DNA of 64,000 nt, taken from assembly GCF_004770895.1 (NCBI RefSeq), contig NZ_RQHS01000012.1, positions 272,453 through 336,452 on the forward strand. The letters are read 5' to 3'. Positions 27,032 to 35,648 of the stretch are shown here, piece by piece. The translations under genes and the position numbers were made by a program. Numbering within the stretch: position 1 is the stretch's first letter; every line of letters starts with the position of its first letter. Under the pieces are notes generated by a model. The model was not told the origin of the DNA and made no database searches. It was given only the letters and a program-made list of their open reading frames with translations. This DNA is from Leptospira dzoumogneensis. GTDB taxonomy: Bacteria > Spirochaetota > Leptospiria > Leptospirales > Leptospiraceae.

Positions 27032-27823
27032 ATGTACGAAAAAGCAGTGTCCTTAATGTTCAGCGCTTGGGTAGTCGTATTTTTTTTGATGAGTCTACTT
27101 TGGTTGATCGGCAAGTTGATCAAAAACTATTCGATCGTAGATGTTGGATGGGGACTTTGTATTTCCACGGTTGCAATCGTATATTTTATACTAGGCGACG
27201 CTTTTTCGGTAAGAAAGGCGATCTTCGCTTTTATGGCAACAGTTTGGGGTTGGAGACTTTCTTATTTTATATTCACTACAAGAGTTCTGACCGGACATGA
27301 AGACGCAAGATACACTGAATTTCGTAAAGAATACGGAGATCAGGTGGATCGAAAGTTTTTCACCAATGTATTTCAGTTCCAAGGAGTACTTGGAACGATC
27401 TTAAGTCTTCCCTTTCTTTTTCCTGCTATGAATCCTTCCATCCAAACTCATCCTCTAGAAGTGATAGGACTTTGTGTTTTTGCAATTGGACTTTGGGGAG
27501 AATCGGTTGCAGATTTTCAATTAGCTGAATTTAAATTAGATCCTGCAAATAAAGGAAAAGTCTGCGATATTGGGCTTTGGAAATACAGCAGGCATCCGAA
27601 TTATTTTTTTGAATGGGTGATTTGGATCTCTTTCGGCTTGGTCTCTCTTGCTTCTCCCTGGGGATGGATAGGCCTTATATCTCCTTTAGTAATGTTCATA
27701 CTTTTAACTAAGATCACAGGTATACCTTTGAATGAGATCGGACAATTAAGATCCAAAGGAAATCTATACTCGGAATACAAGTCCAGGACCAGTGCATTCT
27801 TCCCTTGGTTTCCCAAAAAGTAG
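27032..27823 (+). CDS. DUF1295 membrane protein (steroid 5-alpha-reductase-like)
   Basis: A 263-residue polytopic protein of the DUF1295 family. The conserved C-terminal part is CDIGLWKYSRHPNYFFEWVIWISFG, the nucleotide-binding signature of the steroid reductase/ICMT-like fold. Members are assumed to be NAD(P)H-dependent reductases. It lies 26 bp after DUF2062 and 31 bp before the second CFA-type gene. In this operon it could reduce the product of the FAD enzyme or of the methyltransferase. This is inference from context. Confidence 0.8.
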   Translation: MYEKAVSLMFSAWVVVFFLMSLLWLIGKLIKNYSIVDVGWGLCISTVAIVYFILGDAFSVRKAIFAFMATVWGWRLSYFIFTTRVLTGHEDARYTEFRKEYGDQVDRKFFTNVFQFQGVLGTILSLPFLFPAMNPSIQTHPLEVIGLCVFAIGLWGESVADFQLAEFKLDPANKGKVCDIGLWKYSRHPNYFFEWVIWISFGLVSLASPWGWIGLISPLVMFILLTKITGIPLNEIGQLRSKGNLYSEYKSRTSAFFPWFPKK

Positions 27824-27854
27824 ATCTCAAATTTAGAATATAGGAAAACTTACT

Positions 27855-28886
27855 ATGAGCCTGATCTATACTCTAATGGAAAAAGATATTTTCCCGGATT
27901 GGATGATCCGATTTAGGATACGCCAGCTTCTTCGCCTCAGGCTCCGTATGGAAGATAAAGGGAGCCTGGAAAAAAATCAGGAACATCTGATCCAATACGT
28001 AAATTTTTTAAAACAATCTCCGATTGCGATCGATACCCAAGCGGCAAATGAACAGCACTACGAAGTCCCTTCTTCTTTTTTCAAATTAGTGATGGGGAAG
28101 TATATGAAGTACAGTTCGGGCTATTGGACTTCTCCGGATATTGGAATAGACGAATCTGAACGAGCAATGTTGGATCTGACCTGTAAAAGAGCAGAACTCG
28201 AAAATGGGATGAATGTTTTGGATCTGGGTTGCGGCTGGGGATCTCTTTCTCTTTACGTAGCGGAGAAGTATCCGAAATGTAAGGTAACAGGAGTTTCTAA
28301 TTCCAAAAGCCAAAAGAAATTCATAGATTCGGAAGCCAGGAAAAGAGGTTTAAAAAACCTGAATATTGTGACCGCCGATATGAATGTATTTAAGACGAAT
28401 CTTAAGTTTGATCGTATCATCTCTATAGAAATGTTAGAACATATGAAAAACTACGAAGTTCTATTTACAAAACTATCGGGTTTTTTAAAACCTAAGGGAA
28501 AATTTTTCGTACATATATTCACTCATAAAAAATTCGCTTATCCATTCGAAGTTGTGGATGATACGGATTGGATGGCGAAATATTTTTTTACGGGAGGGCA
28601 GATGCCTTCCCATGATCTATTCTTATATTTCCAAAAGGATTTTCGGATCCGTAACCAATGGGTGGTAAACGGTAAAAATTACGCTCTTACTTCGGAAGCT
28701 TGGCTTTCCAATATGTATAAGAACAAGGAAGAAGTCCTAGGAATTTTAGGGGAAACCTACGGAAAGGAACAAGCAGTGAAATGGTTTGTTTATTGGAAAA
28801 CTTTCTTCATGGCATGCGCGGAACTTTGGAAATACAAAAACGGAGAAGAATGGATCGTATCTCATTATCTTTTCGATAAAAGATAG
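27855..28886 (+). CDS. CFA-type methyltransferase (second copy)
   Basis: A 343-residue AdoMet-dependent methyltransferase: NEQHYEVPSSFFKLVMG, AdoMet motif VLDLGCGWGSLSLYVAEKYP, ISIEMLEHMKNYEVLFT. It lacks the long N-terminal lipid-binding domain of the first copy, so it is a shorter paralogue of the type found next to DUF1295. It probably acts on an acyl chain in the same pathway. It is the last gene of the six-gene operon, followed by a weak hairpin. Confidence 0.85.
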   Translation: MSLIYTLMEKDIFPDWMIRFRIRQLLRLRLRMEDKGSLEKNQEHLIQYVNFLKQSPIAIDTQAANEQHYEVPSSFFKLVMGKYMKYSSGYWTSPDIGIDESERAMLDLTCKRAELENGMNVLDLGCGWGSLSLYVAEKYPKCKVTGVSNSKSQKKFIDSEARKRGLKNLNIVTADMNVFKTNLKFDRIISIEMLEHMKNYEVLFTKLSGFLKPKGKFFVHIFTHKKFAYPFEVVDDTDWMAKYFFTGGQMPSHDLFLYFQKDFRIRNQWVVNGKNYALTSEAWLSNMYKNKEEVLGILGETYGKEQAVKWFVYWKTFFMACAELWKYKNGEEWIVSHYLFDKR

Positions 28887-28930
28887 AAGAAACATTAGTC
28901 CTAACTTTTTCTAAGAACTACTAAAGTCGG

Positions 28931-28950
28931 AACCGCGTAATTCTACGGTT
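28931..28950. terminator. possible terminator between convergent genes
   Basis: Short inverted repeat AACCG / CGGTT with partly paired inner GTA/TAC, followed by TTTAATTT. It sits between the convergent methyltransferase and TetR genes. It is weak. Confidence 0.35.
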
Positions 28951-28960
28951 TAATTTATAA

Positions 28961-29581
28961 TTATGCCTTTAGACCTGTATATAAGAATTGAATTAAGTCC
29001 TTAGTGATCTTTCTCGCCTGTTTAATTTCGATAGATCGGAACATCATCTGTTGTCCTGATAATAATACTGCAACTCCATGAGCCATTGTCCAAGCGGATG
29101 TGGCAGCTTTTTCCGCATTTCCTTCCGGGATTAGCCCTGCTTTTTGACAATCTTTGATGATATCCACAATGATCTGAAAAGTTTCATCCTCCGTTTTGAT
29201 CAAAGAATCGTACTTTAAATGGCTTTCGATCTGGTTGCCATACATGATCCTAAATAGATCAGGATTTTCTAATGCGAATTCTACATAAGAAACCCCGGAT
29301 TCTCGGAAGAGGAGCAAAGGCCTTCTTTTATATTTTGCCCTCAGCCTCTTTTGTCTTTCCGCTAGGATCTTAAATCCTTCTTCTGCGATGTCAGCGTATA
29401 AGGATTCTAAATCCGGATAATGTCTATAAGGAGCGGATTGGCTGACTCCGGCCAGGGTTGCGGCTTTTCTGAGACTTAAGGCCTTATAACCTTCTTCTTT
29501 TAAGATCTTTATGGAAGCGTCCAATAAGGCTCTTTTTAGGTCTCCGTGGTGGTATGAATTTTTTTCTTGGGAATTTTTCAT
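28961..29581 (-). CDS. TetR-family regulator
   Basis: A 206-residue TetR protein. The N-terminal helix-turn-helix is YHHGDLKRALLDASIKILKEEG, then ALSLRKAATLAGVSQSAPYRHYPDLESLYADIAEEGF. The C-terminal part matches the TetR_C_33-like effector domain found in regulators of fatty-acid or xenobiotic genes. It is divergent from the flavoprotein at 29667, with an 85-bp gap holding an AATGTG...CACATT palindrome. Autoregulation plus control of the flavoprotein is the simplest reading. Confidence 0.88.
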   Translation of the reverse strand: MKNSQEKNSYHHGDLKRALLDASIKILKEEGYKALSLRKAATLAGVSQSAPYRHYPDLESLYADIAEEGFKILAERQKRLRAKYKRRPLLLFRESGVSYVEFALENPDLFRIMYGNQIESHLKYDSLIKTEDETFQIIVDIIKDCQKAGLIPEGNAEKAATSAWTMAHGVAVLLSGQQMMFRSIEIKQARKITKDLIQFLYTGLKA

Positions 29582-29621
29582 GTTGACATGTATTACATTA
29601 AAGGTTGTGATTATAAAACTG

Positions 29622-29642
29622 AATGTGTTCAGTGTTCACATT
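29622..29642. promoter_or_regulatory. candidate TetR operator
   Basis: Inverted arms AATGTG and CACATT are separated by 9 bases in the gap between the divergent TetR and flavoprotein genes. TetR operators usually sit in such gaps. A TTGACA at 29583-29588 is close to the TetR start. Confidence 0.45.
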
Positions 29643-29666
29643 GAATGCGAATAAGAGGTTTTGTCA

Positions 29667-31250
29667 ATGAATATTGATCAAGTAGGAAACGAATTCGATA
29701 TTATATTTATAGGTTCCGGTATGGGAACCCTAACCACAGCAAGTCTTTTGGCCCAATCAGCGGGTAAGAAGGTTTTGGTACTGGAAAAACATTTTCAACC
29801 GGGAGGTTTTACTCACGAGTTCCAGAGAAAACAGGGAAAATACCATTGGGATGTGGGAATTCACTATGTGGGTGATATGCATGAAGGCGGGCTTTGTAAG
29901 AAGATCTCCGATAAAATTACTCGTGGGCAACTCGTCTGGAAAAGAATGAAAGATCCTTTCGAACGTTTGGTTTTCCCTACTCGAAATTTTGATATTTATG
30001 GAGATCCGGAAAAGTTCAGATCGGATCTGATCAGTCAATTTCCAGAAGAAGAGGAAGCTATCGAAAGATATTTGAAGGATATAAGAAAAGTTTCGGTCCT
30101 TTTTGGAAAAGCGATCATGATGAGACTTTCTCCTCCACCTTTGGATTCTCTGGTTGGTATACTGGGAGAAGGAAATGTAGTAACTCTCAAAGATTATTTC
30201 GATAAAAATTTCAAGAGTGAGGATTTGAAAGGGATCCTTGCGGCACAATGGGGGGATTACGGTCTTCCTCCTTCTAAAGTTGCTTTCGCGATGCATGCTA
30301 CATTGGTGCAGCATTATATTAACGGAGGTTATTATCCGGTGGGGGGTGCCGGTAAAATTTTCGATACGATAGAGCCAATCTTACAAGAAAATGGCGGCGC
30401 AGTCCTATCTTCCGTAGAAGCAAAAGAGATCCTGATCAAGGATGGAAAGGTAGTAGGAGTTAAAGCAAAAGCATTGAGGGGAGAAGGTCATGAGCGTGAT
30501 TTTTTTGCTCCGGTGGTGATCTCATGCGCGGGAGCTTATCCTACTTATACAAAATTGATCCCGGATTCCTATCCTATATCTTTCAGAAAAGATCTAAAAG
30601 ATTTTTATAATAGAGAAAGAATGACCACAAGTATTTGCCTCTATCTAGGTCTTTCCGAAAGTCCTGCAAAATTCGGATTTAGCGGGGAGAACTATTGGAT
30701 TTTCGCTTCTCCTGATCATGATAAGAATTTTTCCGAAAGGAATGATTGGCTTTCAGAAAGCGATGAGATCCCGAATCTATATCTTTCTTTCCCGAGTTTA
30801 AAAAATCCGGAAGCTAAGTCCCATACAATGGATGTGATCACATTTACGGATTATTCCAATTTTGCGGAATGGAAAGACGAACCTTGGAAGAAGAGGGGAG
30901 AAGAGTATAAAGACTTCAAGGAGAAGATCATAAATCGGATCCTGACCACATTGGAGTCCAGATTTCCAGGTCTTACTAAGCTGGTTGAATTTGCGGAACT
31001 TTCTACTCCGATCACAAATGAACATTTTACTTCTCATCCGGACGGAGCCATCTACGGTTTGGCCTGTGTGCCTGAAAGATATAAGAAGGAAAAATGTCCT
31101 TGGTTTGATGTTAGAACTCCGGTTGAAGGCCTGTATTTAACAGGTGCGGATGCAGCTTCTCCAGGAATTGCAGGCGCGATGATGGGTGGTTTAGCTGCTG
31201 CTTTAGCGGTGACTGGGAATGCAAATCTACTGAGAGAATTAAGAAATTAG
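29667..31250 (+). CDS. FAD-dependent oxidoreductase (phytoene desaturase / retinol saturase-like)
   Basis: A flavoprotein of 527 residues. The Rossmann motif is DIIFIGSGMGTLTTASLLAQSAG followed by LEKHFQPGGFTHEF. The C-terminal CrtI-type FAD segment is GLYLTGADAASPGIAGAMMGG. This layout matches the carotenoid-isomerase/retinol-saturase branch of the CrtI superfamily. The substrate is probably a polyunsaturated or isoprenoid lipid. I prefer ATG 29667 over TTG 29661 because AGAGG stands 8 bases upstream. The TetR gene beside it is the likely regulator. Confidence 0.82.
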   Translation: MNIDQVGNEFDIIFIGSGMGTLTTASLLAQSAGKKVLVLEKHFQPGGFTHEFQRKQGKYHWDVGIHYVGDMHEGGLCKKISDKITRGQLVWKRMKDPFERLVFPTRNFDIYGDPEKFRSDLISQFPEEEEAIERYLKDIRKVSVLFGKAIMMRLSPPPLDSLVGILGEGNVVTLKDYFDKNFKSEDLKGILAAQWGDYGLPPSKVAFAMHATLVQHYINGGYYPVGGAGKIFDTIEPILQENGGAVLSSVEAKEILIKDGKVVGVKAKALRGEGHERDFFAPVVISCAGAYPTYTKLIPDSYPISFRKDLKDFYNRERMTTSICLYLGLSESPAKFGFSGENYWIFASPDHDKNFSERNDWLSESDEIPNLYLSFPSLKNPEAKSHTMDVITFTDYSNFAEWKDEPWKKRGEEYKDFKEKIINRILTTLESRFPGLTKLVEFAELSTPITNEHFTSHPDGAIYGLACVPERYKKEKCPWFDVRTPVEGLYLTGADAASPGIAGAMMGGLAAALAVTGNANLLRELRN

Positions 31251-31259
31251 AAAATTCTA

Positions 31260-32015
31260 ATGAGAGAGATCCCATTTTATACCACGAGCCTTCTTTTGTC
31301 CCCTCTACTTTTATGGCAGGGGTTGAAGGCTCGTAAAACAATCCCTCGTTTACCGGAAGCTACCGGCCCTGACTTTGGGGAATTTCCAGGCTCTAGCCCA
31401 TTCCATCTTTTGGTTTTGGGAGAATCTACCGTTGCAGGTGTAGGAATTCCAGACTATAAAAGTTCTTTGACCGGCCAAATCGCTTCTTCTCTTGGAAGCA
31501 GAAGCGGCAGGAAGGTCTTTTGGAAAGCGATAGGAGAAAGTGGGATCACTTTAGAAGAAGCAAAACAGAAATTTAGATCTCGTTTGCCCGAATCTTTTCC
31601 GGATGCGATCGTTCTTGCTTTGGGTGCAAACGATGTTGTGAAATTGAACTCTCAAAAAAAATGGTCTGATGATCTGCAGGATTTGATCGATGTATGTAGA
31701 TCTAAATATCCGAATGTTCCGGTATTTATTGCAGGAGTTCCACCTCTTGGGATTTTTCCTGCCTTACCTAAGGCTATGAGATTTGTTTTAGGTTGGAAGG
31801 CTAGGCTTTTGGACCAGGCTTCTTCTTATCTTTCTGCAAAACTAGAAAATGTATTTCATATTCCGATGAGAAAGATCGGATCACTTTCTCCGGAAGGGAT
31901 TTTTTGCTCTGATGGATTTCATCCTTCGATAGAAGGTTGTTCTATATGGGGAGAAGAAATTGCTGATTCGATTTTGGCTGTAGCAGTAAACGATTTTTCT
32001 AAGAAAAATTTGTAG
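31260..32015 (+). CDS. SGNH/GDSL-family hydrolase
   Basis: A 251-residue esterase/lipase fold: block I LVLGESTVAGVG with the nucleophilic Ser, block III ALGANDVV, block V SDGFHPS with the catalytic Asp and His. The N-terminal 20 residues are hydrophobic (YTTSLLLSPLLLWQG), a probable signal anchor. It starts 10 bp after the flavoprotein and is likely co-transcribed with it. It could release an acyl group from the lipid that the flavoprotein modifies, but this is speculative. Confidence 0.82.
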   Translation: MREIPFYTTSLLLSPLLLWQGLKARKTIPRLPEATGPDFGEFPGSSPFHLLVLGESTVAGVGIPDYKSSLTGQIASSLGSRSGRKVFWKAIGESGITLEEAKQKFRSRLPESFPDAIVLALGANDVVKLNSQKKWSDDLQDLIDVCRSKYPNVPVFIAGVPPLGIFPALPKAMRFVLGWKARLLDQASSYLSAKLENVFHIPMRKIGSLSPEGIFCSDGFHPSIEGCSIWGEEIADSILAVAVNDFSKKNL

Positions 32016-32027
32016 GAGCTCCTACAA
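32010..32027. repeat. perfect 18-bp palindrome TTGTAGGAGCTCCTACAA
   Basis: The palindrome overlaps the stop codon of the SGNH gene. Its core TGTAGGAG recurs elsewhere in the window (for example near 44021 and 62808) and it resembles an extended GGAACTCC-type motif. No T-run follows, so it is not a typical terminator. Confidence 0.5.
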
Positions 32028-32259
32028 GATCAGGCCGGAAATAAAGATTGCGAGAATGATGTTTTTGTGATATAGAAATTTTCGAAGTTCCCACGAGCCT
32101 CTCCCCCCTCCCAAAGCTAGGGCGGGGGCCGGTTTACAAAATTTGCTTCGATCAAATTTAGTTTGTCCGTTTAGGTGGCCGACTCGTTTGACTTTCAGTC
32201 ACCGACTCAGCAAAGCTGGTCGTCTTCTCGCTACGCTCCGAAGGGGCGGGGGCGCACTT
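32028..32259. other. intergenic stretch, no gene seen
   Basis: About 230 bp between convergent genes. It contains GC-rich runs (CTCCCCCCTCCC; GGGGCGGGGGCG) and small inverted repeats (GGTGGCCGACTCG... and CACCGACTCAG). It looks like degenerate repeat DNA. No frame has coding character. Confidence 0.4.
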
Positions 32260-33015
32260 TCAATAATTCAGTTTTAAAATTCGGATCTCTTTTTCTTCGA
32301 AGCGGAGAGTTTCTTTGAGTTGGTTGAATCTTTCCACGGAGAAAGGAGACTCTGGAGAACGTAGTTCTTTTTTCAATTTTAGAACTTCTTCATATAGCGA
32401 TAGCAGTTCCAAAGTGTTTCCCTTGGCTTCTTTTGAATAAAGAGCACGGAACATAGGCCCGATCCTTGAAGGGATATCCGAGTTTACGATTTCCGCAACC
32501 CCGAGATCTTCGATATGTCGGAACATCCAGTTTTGGAGATAGACTGTGAGTAGTCTTTCCATCCGGACCACATCTTCCTTAGTATTCCGTGGAACGATCC
32601 CTTTATAGAATCTATAACGTTTTCTTAAATATTTGCCGGCGGTGTTTCCGTCGATAGGCTCTGATTTAAGTTTGTCCCATTCTTCTTTGATGACAGGAAA
32701 ATATTCCGAGCCGAAATATGGTTCGCCCAATTCGCAGATATGAATGGCTCCCGGGTCGTAACTTCTCATTCTGGTGCGGAATCCATCCCAGTCTGCTGCG
32801 AGTAAGTTTACCTGTCCCTGGCTTTGGAGCGGTTCCATAGCTCGGTTGATCTCTCGGATAAAATTTCCTTTGAGCTGATCGGAAGGATCTGCGAGTACTA
32901 GAAAGTTGAAGTCGGAGGATTCGTCTCCTTCTCCTCTTTGTCTGGAACCGAAAAATATGAGTTCGAATGGTTTTAGGGAGGAGACGCTGGATAGATTTTC
33001 TTTAATTCGTTCCAT
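32260..33015 (-). CDS. nucleotidyltransferase-fold protein
   Basis: A 251-residue protein with an N-terminal Pol-beta-like nucleotidyltransferase core: FFGSRQRGEGDESSDFNFLVL (GS-x9-DxD-like, with Asp...Asn-Phe instead of a strict DxD). A helical region follows (residues 130-250). It resembles MNT/KNT-type domains. The second metal Asp appears to be Asn, so catalysis is uncertain. No HEPN partner gene is adjacent, but the helical C-terminus could play that part. Confidence 0.7.
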   Translation of the reverse strand: MERIKENLSSVSSLKPFELIFFGSRQRGEGDESSDFNFLVLADPSDQLKGNFIREINRAMEPLQSQGQVNLLAADWDGFRTRMRSYDPGAIHICELGEPYFGSEYFPVIKEEWDKLKSEPIDGNTAGKYLRKRYRFYKGIVPRNTKEDVVRMERLLTVYLQNWMFRHIEDLGVAEIVNSDIPSRIGPMFRALYSKEAKGNTLELLSLYEEVLKLKKELRSPESPFSVERFNQLKETLRFEEKEIRILKLNY

Positions 33016-33063
33016 GGCTTAAGAATCGTTTCGGTCTCTATCTTAGGAATATTAGAAGATGTA

Positions 33064-33270
33064 CTATTCGAAAAACAAACGCATCCTGGAAAGGTTTTCC
33101 AAAATGGCTTTGTAGGCCCGATCTCTATCTTCCGGATCTCCGAAGGGCAGCGATTTTACGTGGTTGAAGTCATGGTAGGTGATCTCTATGGAGTTTGCCG
33201 CCATGTTCTTTTTGATCGAGGAGATATAGTCTAGATTAATGACCTCGGTATCCCCCAATTTTAACCACAT
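33064..33270 (-). CDS. small conserved protein, unknown (68 aa)
   Basis: Short beta-rich protein: MWLKLGDTEVINLDYISSIKK, then NSIEITYHD and a C-terminal helix RDRAYKAILENLSRM. The pattern resembles small PH-like proteins that read out a residue as part of a stress response, but it is too short to assign. It lies upstream of and in the same direction as the nucleotidyltransferase gene. Confidence 0.5.
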   Translation of the reverse strand: MWLKLGDTEVINLDYISSIKKNMAANSIEITYHDFNHVKSLPFGDPEDRDRAYKAILENLSRMRLFFE

Positions 33271-33348
33271 TCTATCTTATCCCCGGGATCTCTTCTCCCC
33301 GCCGGATAACATACTTTCCGGATCAAAATCGGTCAAGAAAATACGCTC

Positions 33349-33897
33349 TTAAAACGCTTTTATTCCCCGGCTTACGAATTCATGGAATTCTTTTCCTAAT
33401 TCCGCAGTGCCCAATCCCTTTTTGTTTTCCAATTGGGTTTCGAATACGAATATGAACGCCTCTTTTTGCCATTCCCAACGGACGTAACATTTTTCCGCTC
33501 CGGATCCTTTGGTGCAGCCTGAAAATACTGTGGCCCTGGAATTTTCCCCGATTGGGAAATATTGGAATTGTCTGGAATTGAATTTTGCCTGGTCCGTTTC
33601 GGATACCAATTGTCTGAAATCGTTGGAATTATCCTCAGTGTATGAGGAGGCCCGAAAACTTTCGAAATTGGAATTCGTGTCGGATATTTTACATTCGTAG
33701 AATAGTCCCCTGGCGAATAATCTTCCTGAGTTGAGTAAAACGGAATGTCCGCCTGTATAATATACTACGTCGTAATTGAGTCGAAGTGCCGACGGATTTT
33801 CAGCTACGACCGAGGTCGGATTCTCCTGATGGCTTTTACATTCTGAGAGGACAAGCGCGAATATGAATAGAATGAGAATTCTAAAAACCGATCTCAT
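33349..33897 (-). CDS. lipoprotein, unknown
   Basis: I start at ATG 33897 (182 aa): AAGGAG lies 6-7 bases upstream, and the protein then begins with a lipoprotein signal, RSVFRILILFIFALVLSEC, in which Cys20 would be lipidated. The mature part has no recognised domain; a CTKGSGAEKC pair could form a disulfide. The start and ribosome site lie inside the 3' end of epmB, so translation is probably coupled to that gene. A longer frame to 33987 lies wholly inside epmB and is less likely. Confidence 0.7.
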   Translation of the reverse strand: MRSVFRILILFIFALVLSECKSHQENPTSVVAENPSALRLNYDVVYYTGGHSVLLNSGRLFARGLFYECKISDTNSNFESFRASSYTEDNSNDFRQLVSETDQAKFNSRQFQYFPIGENSRATVFSGCTKGSGAEKCYVRWEWQKEAFIFVFETQLENKKGLGTAELGKEFHEFVSRGIKAF

Positions 33898-34990
33898 ATA
33901 GATCTCCTTTATAATTTCGGAATACATAAGAAGAAGTTTTGGTTTCTTCCAGATAATTCGCAGGTAGAGGGACTTTTCCTCCTCCACCGGTTAGATCCAC
34001 TACGTACAATGGAACGCTTAGTCCGCTGATACTTCCTCGGATCTGTTTCATAAGTTCCACACCTTCTTCTATAGGGACCCTGAAATGAGAAGATCCGAAT
34101 ACCTCGTCGCATTGGTGCAAATAATATGGTTTGATCCCGATTTTAGTGAGTCCGTAGAATAAATCTGTCAAAGCTACTACAGAATTATTGATCCCTTTCA
34201 ACAGCACAGCCTGGTTTAGAACTGTCACTGCTCCTTCTTTCACTAACATCCCGATCCTTTCTTTTACAAGGTCTGTAAGTTCCTTGGAATGGTTGAAATG
34301 TGTGACCAAATAGATCGGGAAATGTTTTTTTAAGACCTGACAAAGTTCCGACGTAATCCTCATCGGAAGTGTAACCGGGTATCTGGTATGAATACGAACC
34401 TGATTGATATGCGGAATAGATTTTAATTCGCCTAAAAGATAATCCAGTTTGGAATCGCTAAGATTCAAAGGATCTCCTCCGGAAAGGATCACTTCTTTGA
34501 TCTCGGTATGTTCTCTAAAATAGCGTAATGCGTCTTTCCAGTCTTCCGCACCTGGAGTTCCTGCAGATTGGGATACCTTTCTTTTTCGGGTGCAGAATCT
34601 ACAATATACCGCGCATACATGAGATAGATACCAAAGCGCCCTGTCAGGATAACGATGAGTTACTCCTTTGACCGGCATATAGGATTCTTCTGCCAATGGA
34701 TCTCTTCTGTCCCAGGCTCTTGTATGTAGTTCTTCTTTTCTTGGTAAAACTTGTAATCGAATAGGACAGTTTGGATCTTCCGGGTCCGCTAGGTTTAGAT
34801 AATAAGGAGTGGCGGAGAAGCTGAACACTTCAGAGCAGGCGAGTAATGCTTCTTTTTCTTCGGAACTGATCCGGATATAATTTTCCAGTTCGGATCCGTC
34901 TTTGATCCGATTTTGGATCTGCCATTTCCAATCCAACCATTCCGATTCGGAAACTTTCTTTTGTTTTGGATGTGATGAAACGAGTTCCAA
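33881..34990 (-). CDS. epmB: lysine 2,3-aminomutase, EpmB type
   Basis: A 369-residue radical-SAM enzyme. The cluster motif is HVCAVYCRFCTRKRK (CxxxCxxC). PLP and substrate residues are seen in ILSGGDPLN and in the segment IRIHTRYPVTLPMRI. The length fits EpmB (about 340-370 aa) better than catabolic KamA (about 415-470 aa). It converts L-lysine to (R)-beta-lysine, which EpmA (517-1461) attaches to EF-P (36737-37303). No beta-lysine acetyltransferase gene (osmolyte pathway) is adjacent, which supports the EF-P role. Confidence 0.85.
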   Translation of the reverse strand: MELVSSHPKQKKVSESEWLDWKWQIQNRIKDGSELENYIRISSEEKEALLACSEVFSFSATPYYLNLADPEDPNCPIRLQVLPRKEELHTRAWDRRDPLAEESYMPVKGVTHRYPDRALWYLSHVCAVYCRFCTRKRKVSQSAGTPGAEDWKDALRYFREHTEIKEVILSGGDPLNLSDSKLDYLLGELKSIPHINQVRIHTRYPVTLPMRITSELCQVLKKHFPIYLVTHFNHSKELTDLVKERIGMLVKEGAVTVLNQAVLLKGINNSVVALTDLFYGLTKIGIKPYYLHQCDEVFGSSHFRVPIEEGVELMKQIRGSISGLSVPLYVVDLTGGGGKVPLPANYLEETKTSSYVFRNYKGDLYEIGF

Positions 34991-35058
34991 GAAGTCCTCT
35001 TACTGATGGATTCTCATGCCTGCAATTCCAGTCAACCGAGTATCCGTATAAAAAAGAA

Positions 35059-35079
35059 GGAAACCAAACATAGGTTTCC
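35059..35079. terminator. hairpin, probable terminator
   Basis: Stem GGAAACC / GGTTTCC with a 7-base loop; T-rich sequence follows on both strands (TTCTTTTTT on the minus side). It lies between epmB and the small secreted-protein gene. Confidence 0.5.
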
Positions 35080-35228
35080 ATTCGAGTTTTTTATTTATAT
35101 AACCTCGAGGAGAATGCCCATCTATTAAAGTTGGAGACTTAGGAGAAGGATGAGCTAGATTTCCCGTTTTCTATTTTTGCCGAAGCGGAATTTTTGCCCG
35201 AAACCGCAGTCATGCTTTTTACGGGGAA

Positions 35229-35246
35229 AAGTCCTCCCGAGGACTT
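35229..35246 (-). terminator. terminator after the 35263-35583 gene
   Basis: Perfect 8-bp stem AAGTCCTC / GAGGACTT with a two-base loop, followed on the minus strand by TTTTCCCC. It stands 17 bp past the stop of the small secreted-protein gene. Confidence 0.6.
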
Positions 35247-35262
35247 ACAGAATGAAAACCGG

Positions 35263-35583
35263 TCAGACCGGAGGGGGAAGGAAAAGATAACGATATGCTA
35301 GGGTGTGAAAGTAAAAATTGCGGCCCGAATCGTTCGGAAGAAGACTACTCTTTGATCCGGAAGCTGTTTGGGAGAATTTGGTGATTAATCCGATGACTGC
35401 ATCGTCTGCACTCGAGGAGAATAAGGAAGGAAGTCCTTGGTCGTCACTGTCCCTAAAAGATTGGGTTCTTGATTTTTTTTGGAAGGAATAACTTTTGACG
35501 CTGCTATAATCTCTGGCTACGACCTCACTGAAGAGGGCGAGCACCATGAATAAGATCAGAGGTAAAAGCCAAAGCCGCTTCAT
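35263..35583 (-). CDS. small secreted or anchored protein, unknown
   Basis: A 106-residue protein with a signal peptide (KRLWLLPLILFMVLALFSEVVA, cleavage probably after VVA). The mature part of about 84 residues is Ser-rich and polar, has no cysteine and ends in LPPPV. I recognise no family. It is followed by a terminator and preceded by 65 bp after the PstS-like gene, so the two may share a transcript. Confidence 0.45.
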   Translation of the reverse strand: MKRLWLLPLILFMVLALFSEVVARDYSSVKSYSFQKKSRTQSFRDSDDQGLPSLFSSSADDAVIGLITKFSQTASGSKSSLLPNDSGRNFYFHTLAYRYLFLPPPV

Positions 35584-35648
35584 ATCTATCTAACCTTAGA
35601 CGGAACAAAACGGCTTTCGCAACCTTTTTTCGGAGAGAAAATCGGAAT

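Noticed and set aside
33881..34990. Aminomutase considered as catabolic or osmolyte-making KamA/AblA
   Set aside because: Shorter than those enzymes, no ablB-type acetyltransferase or lysine-fermentation genes nearby, and EpmA and EF-P are present.
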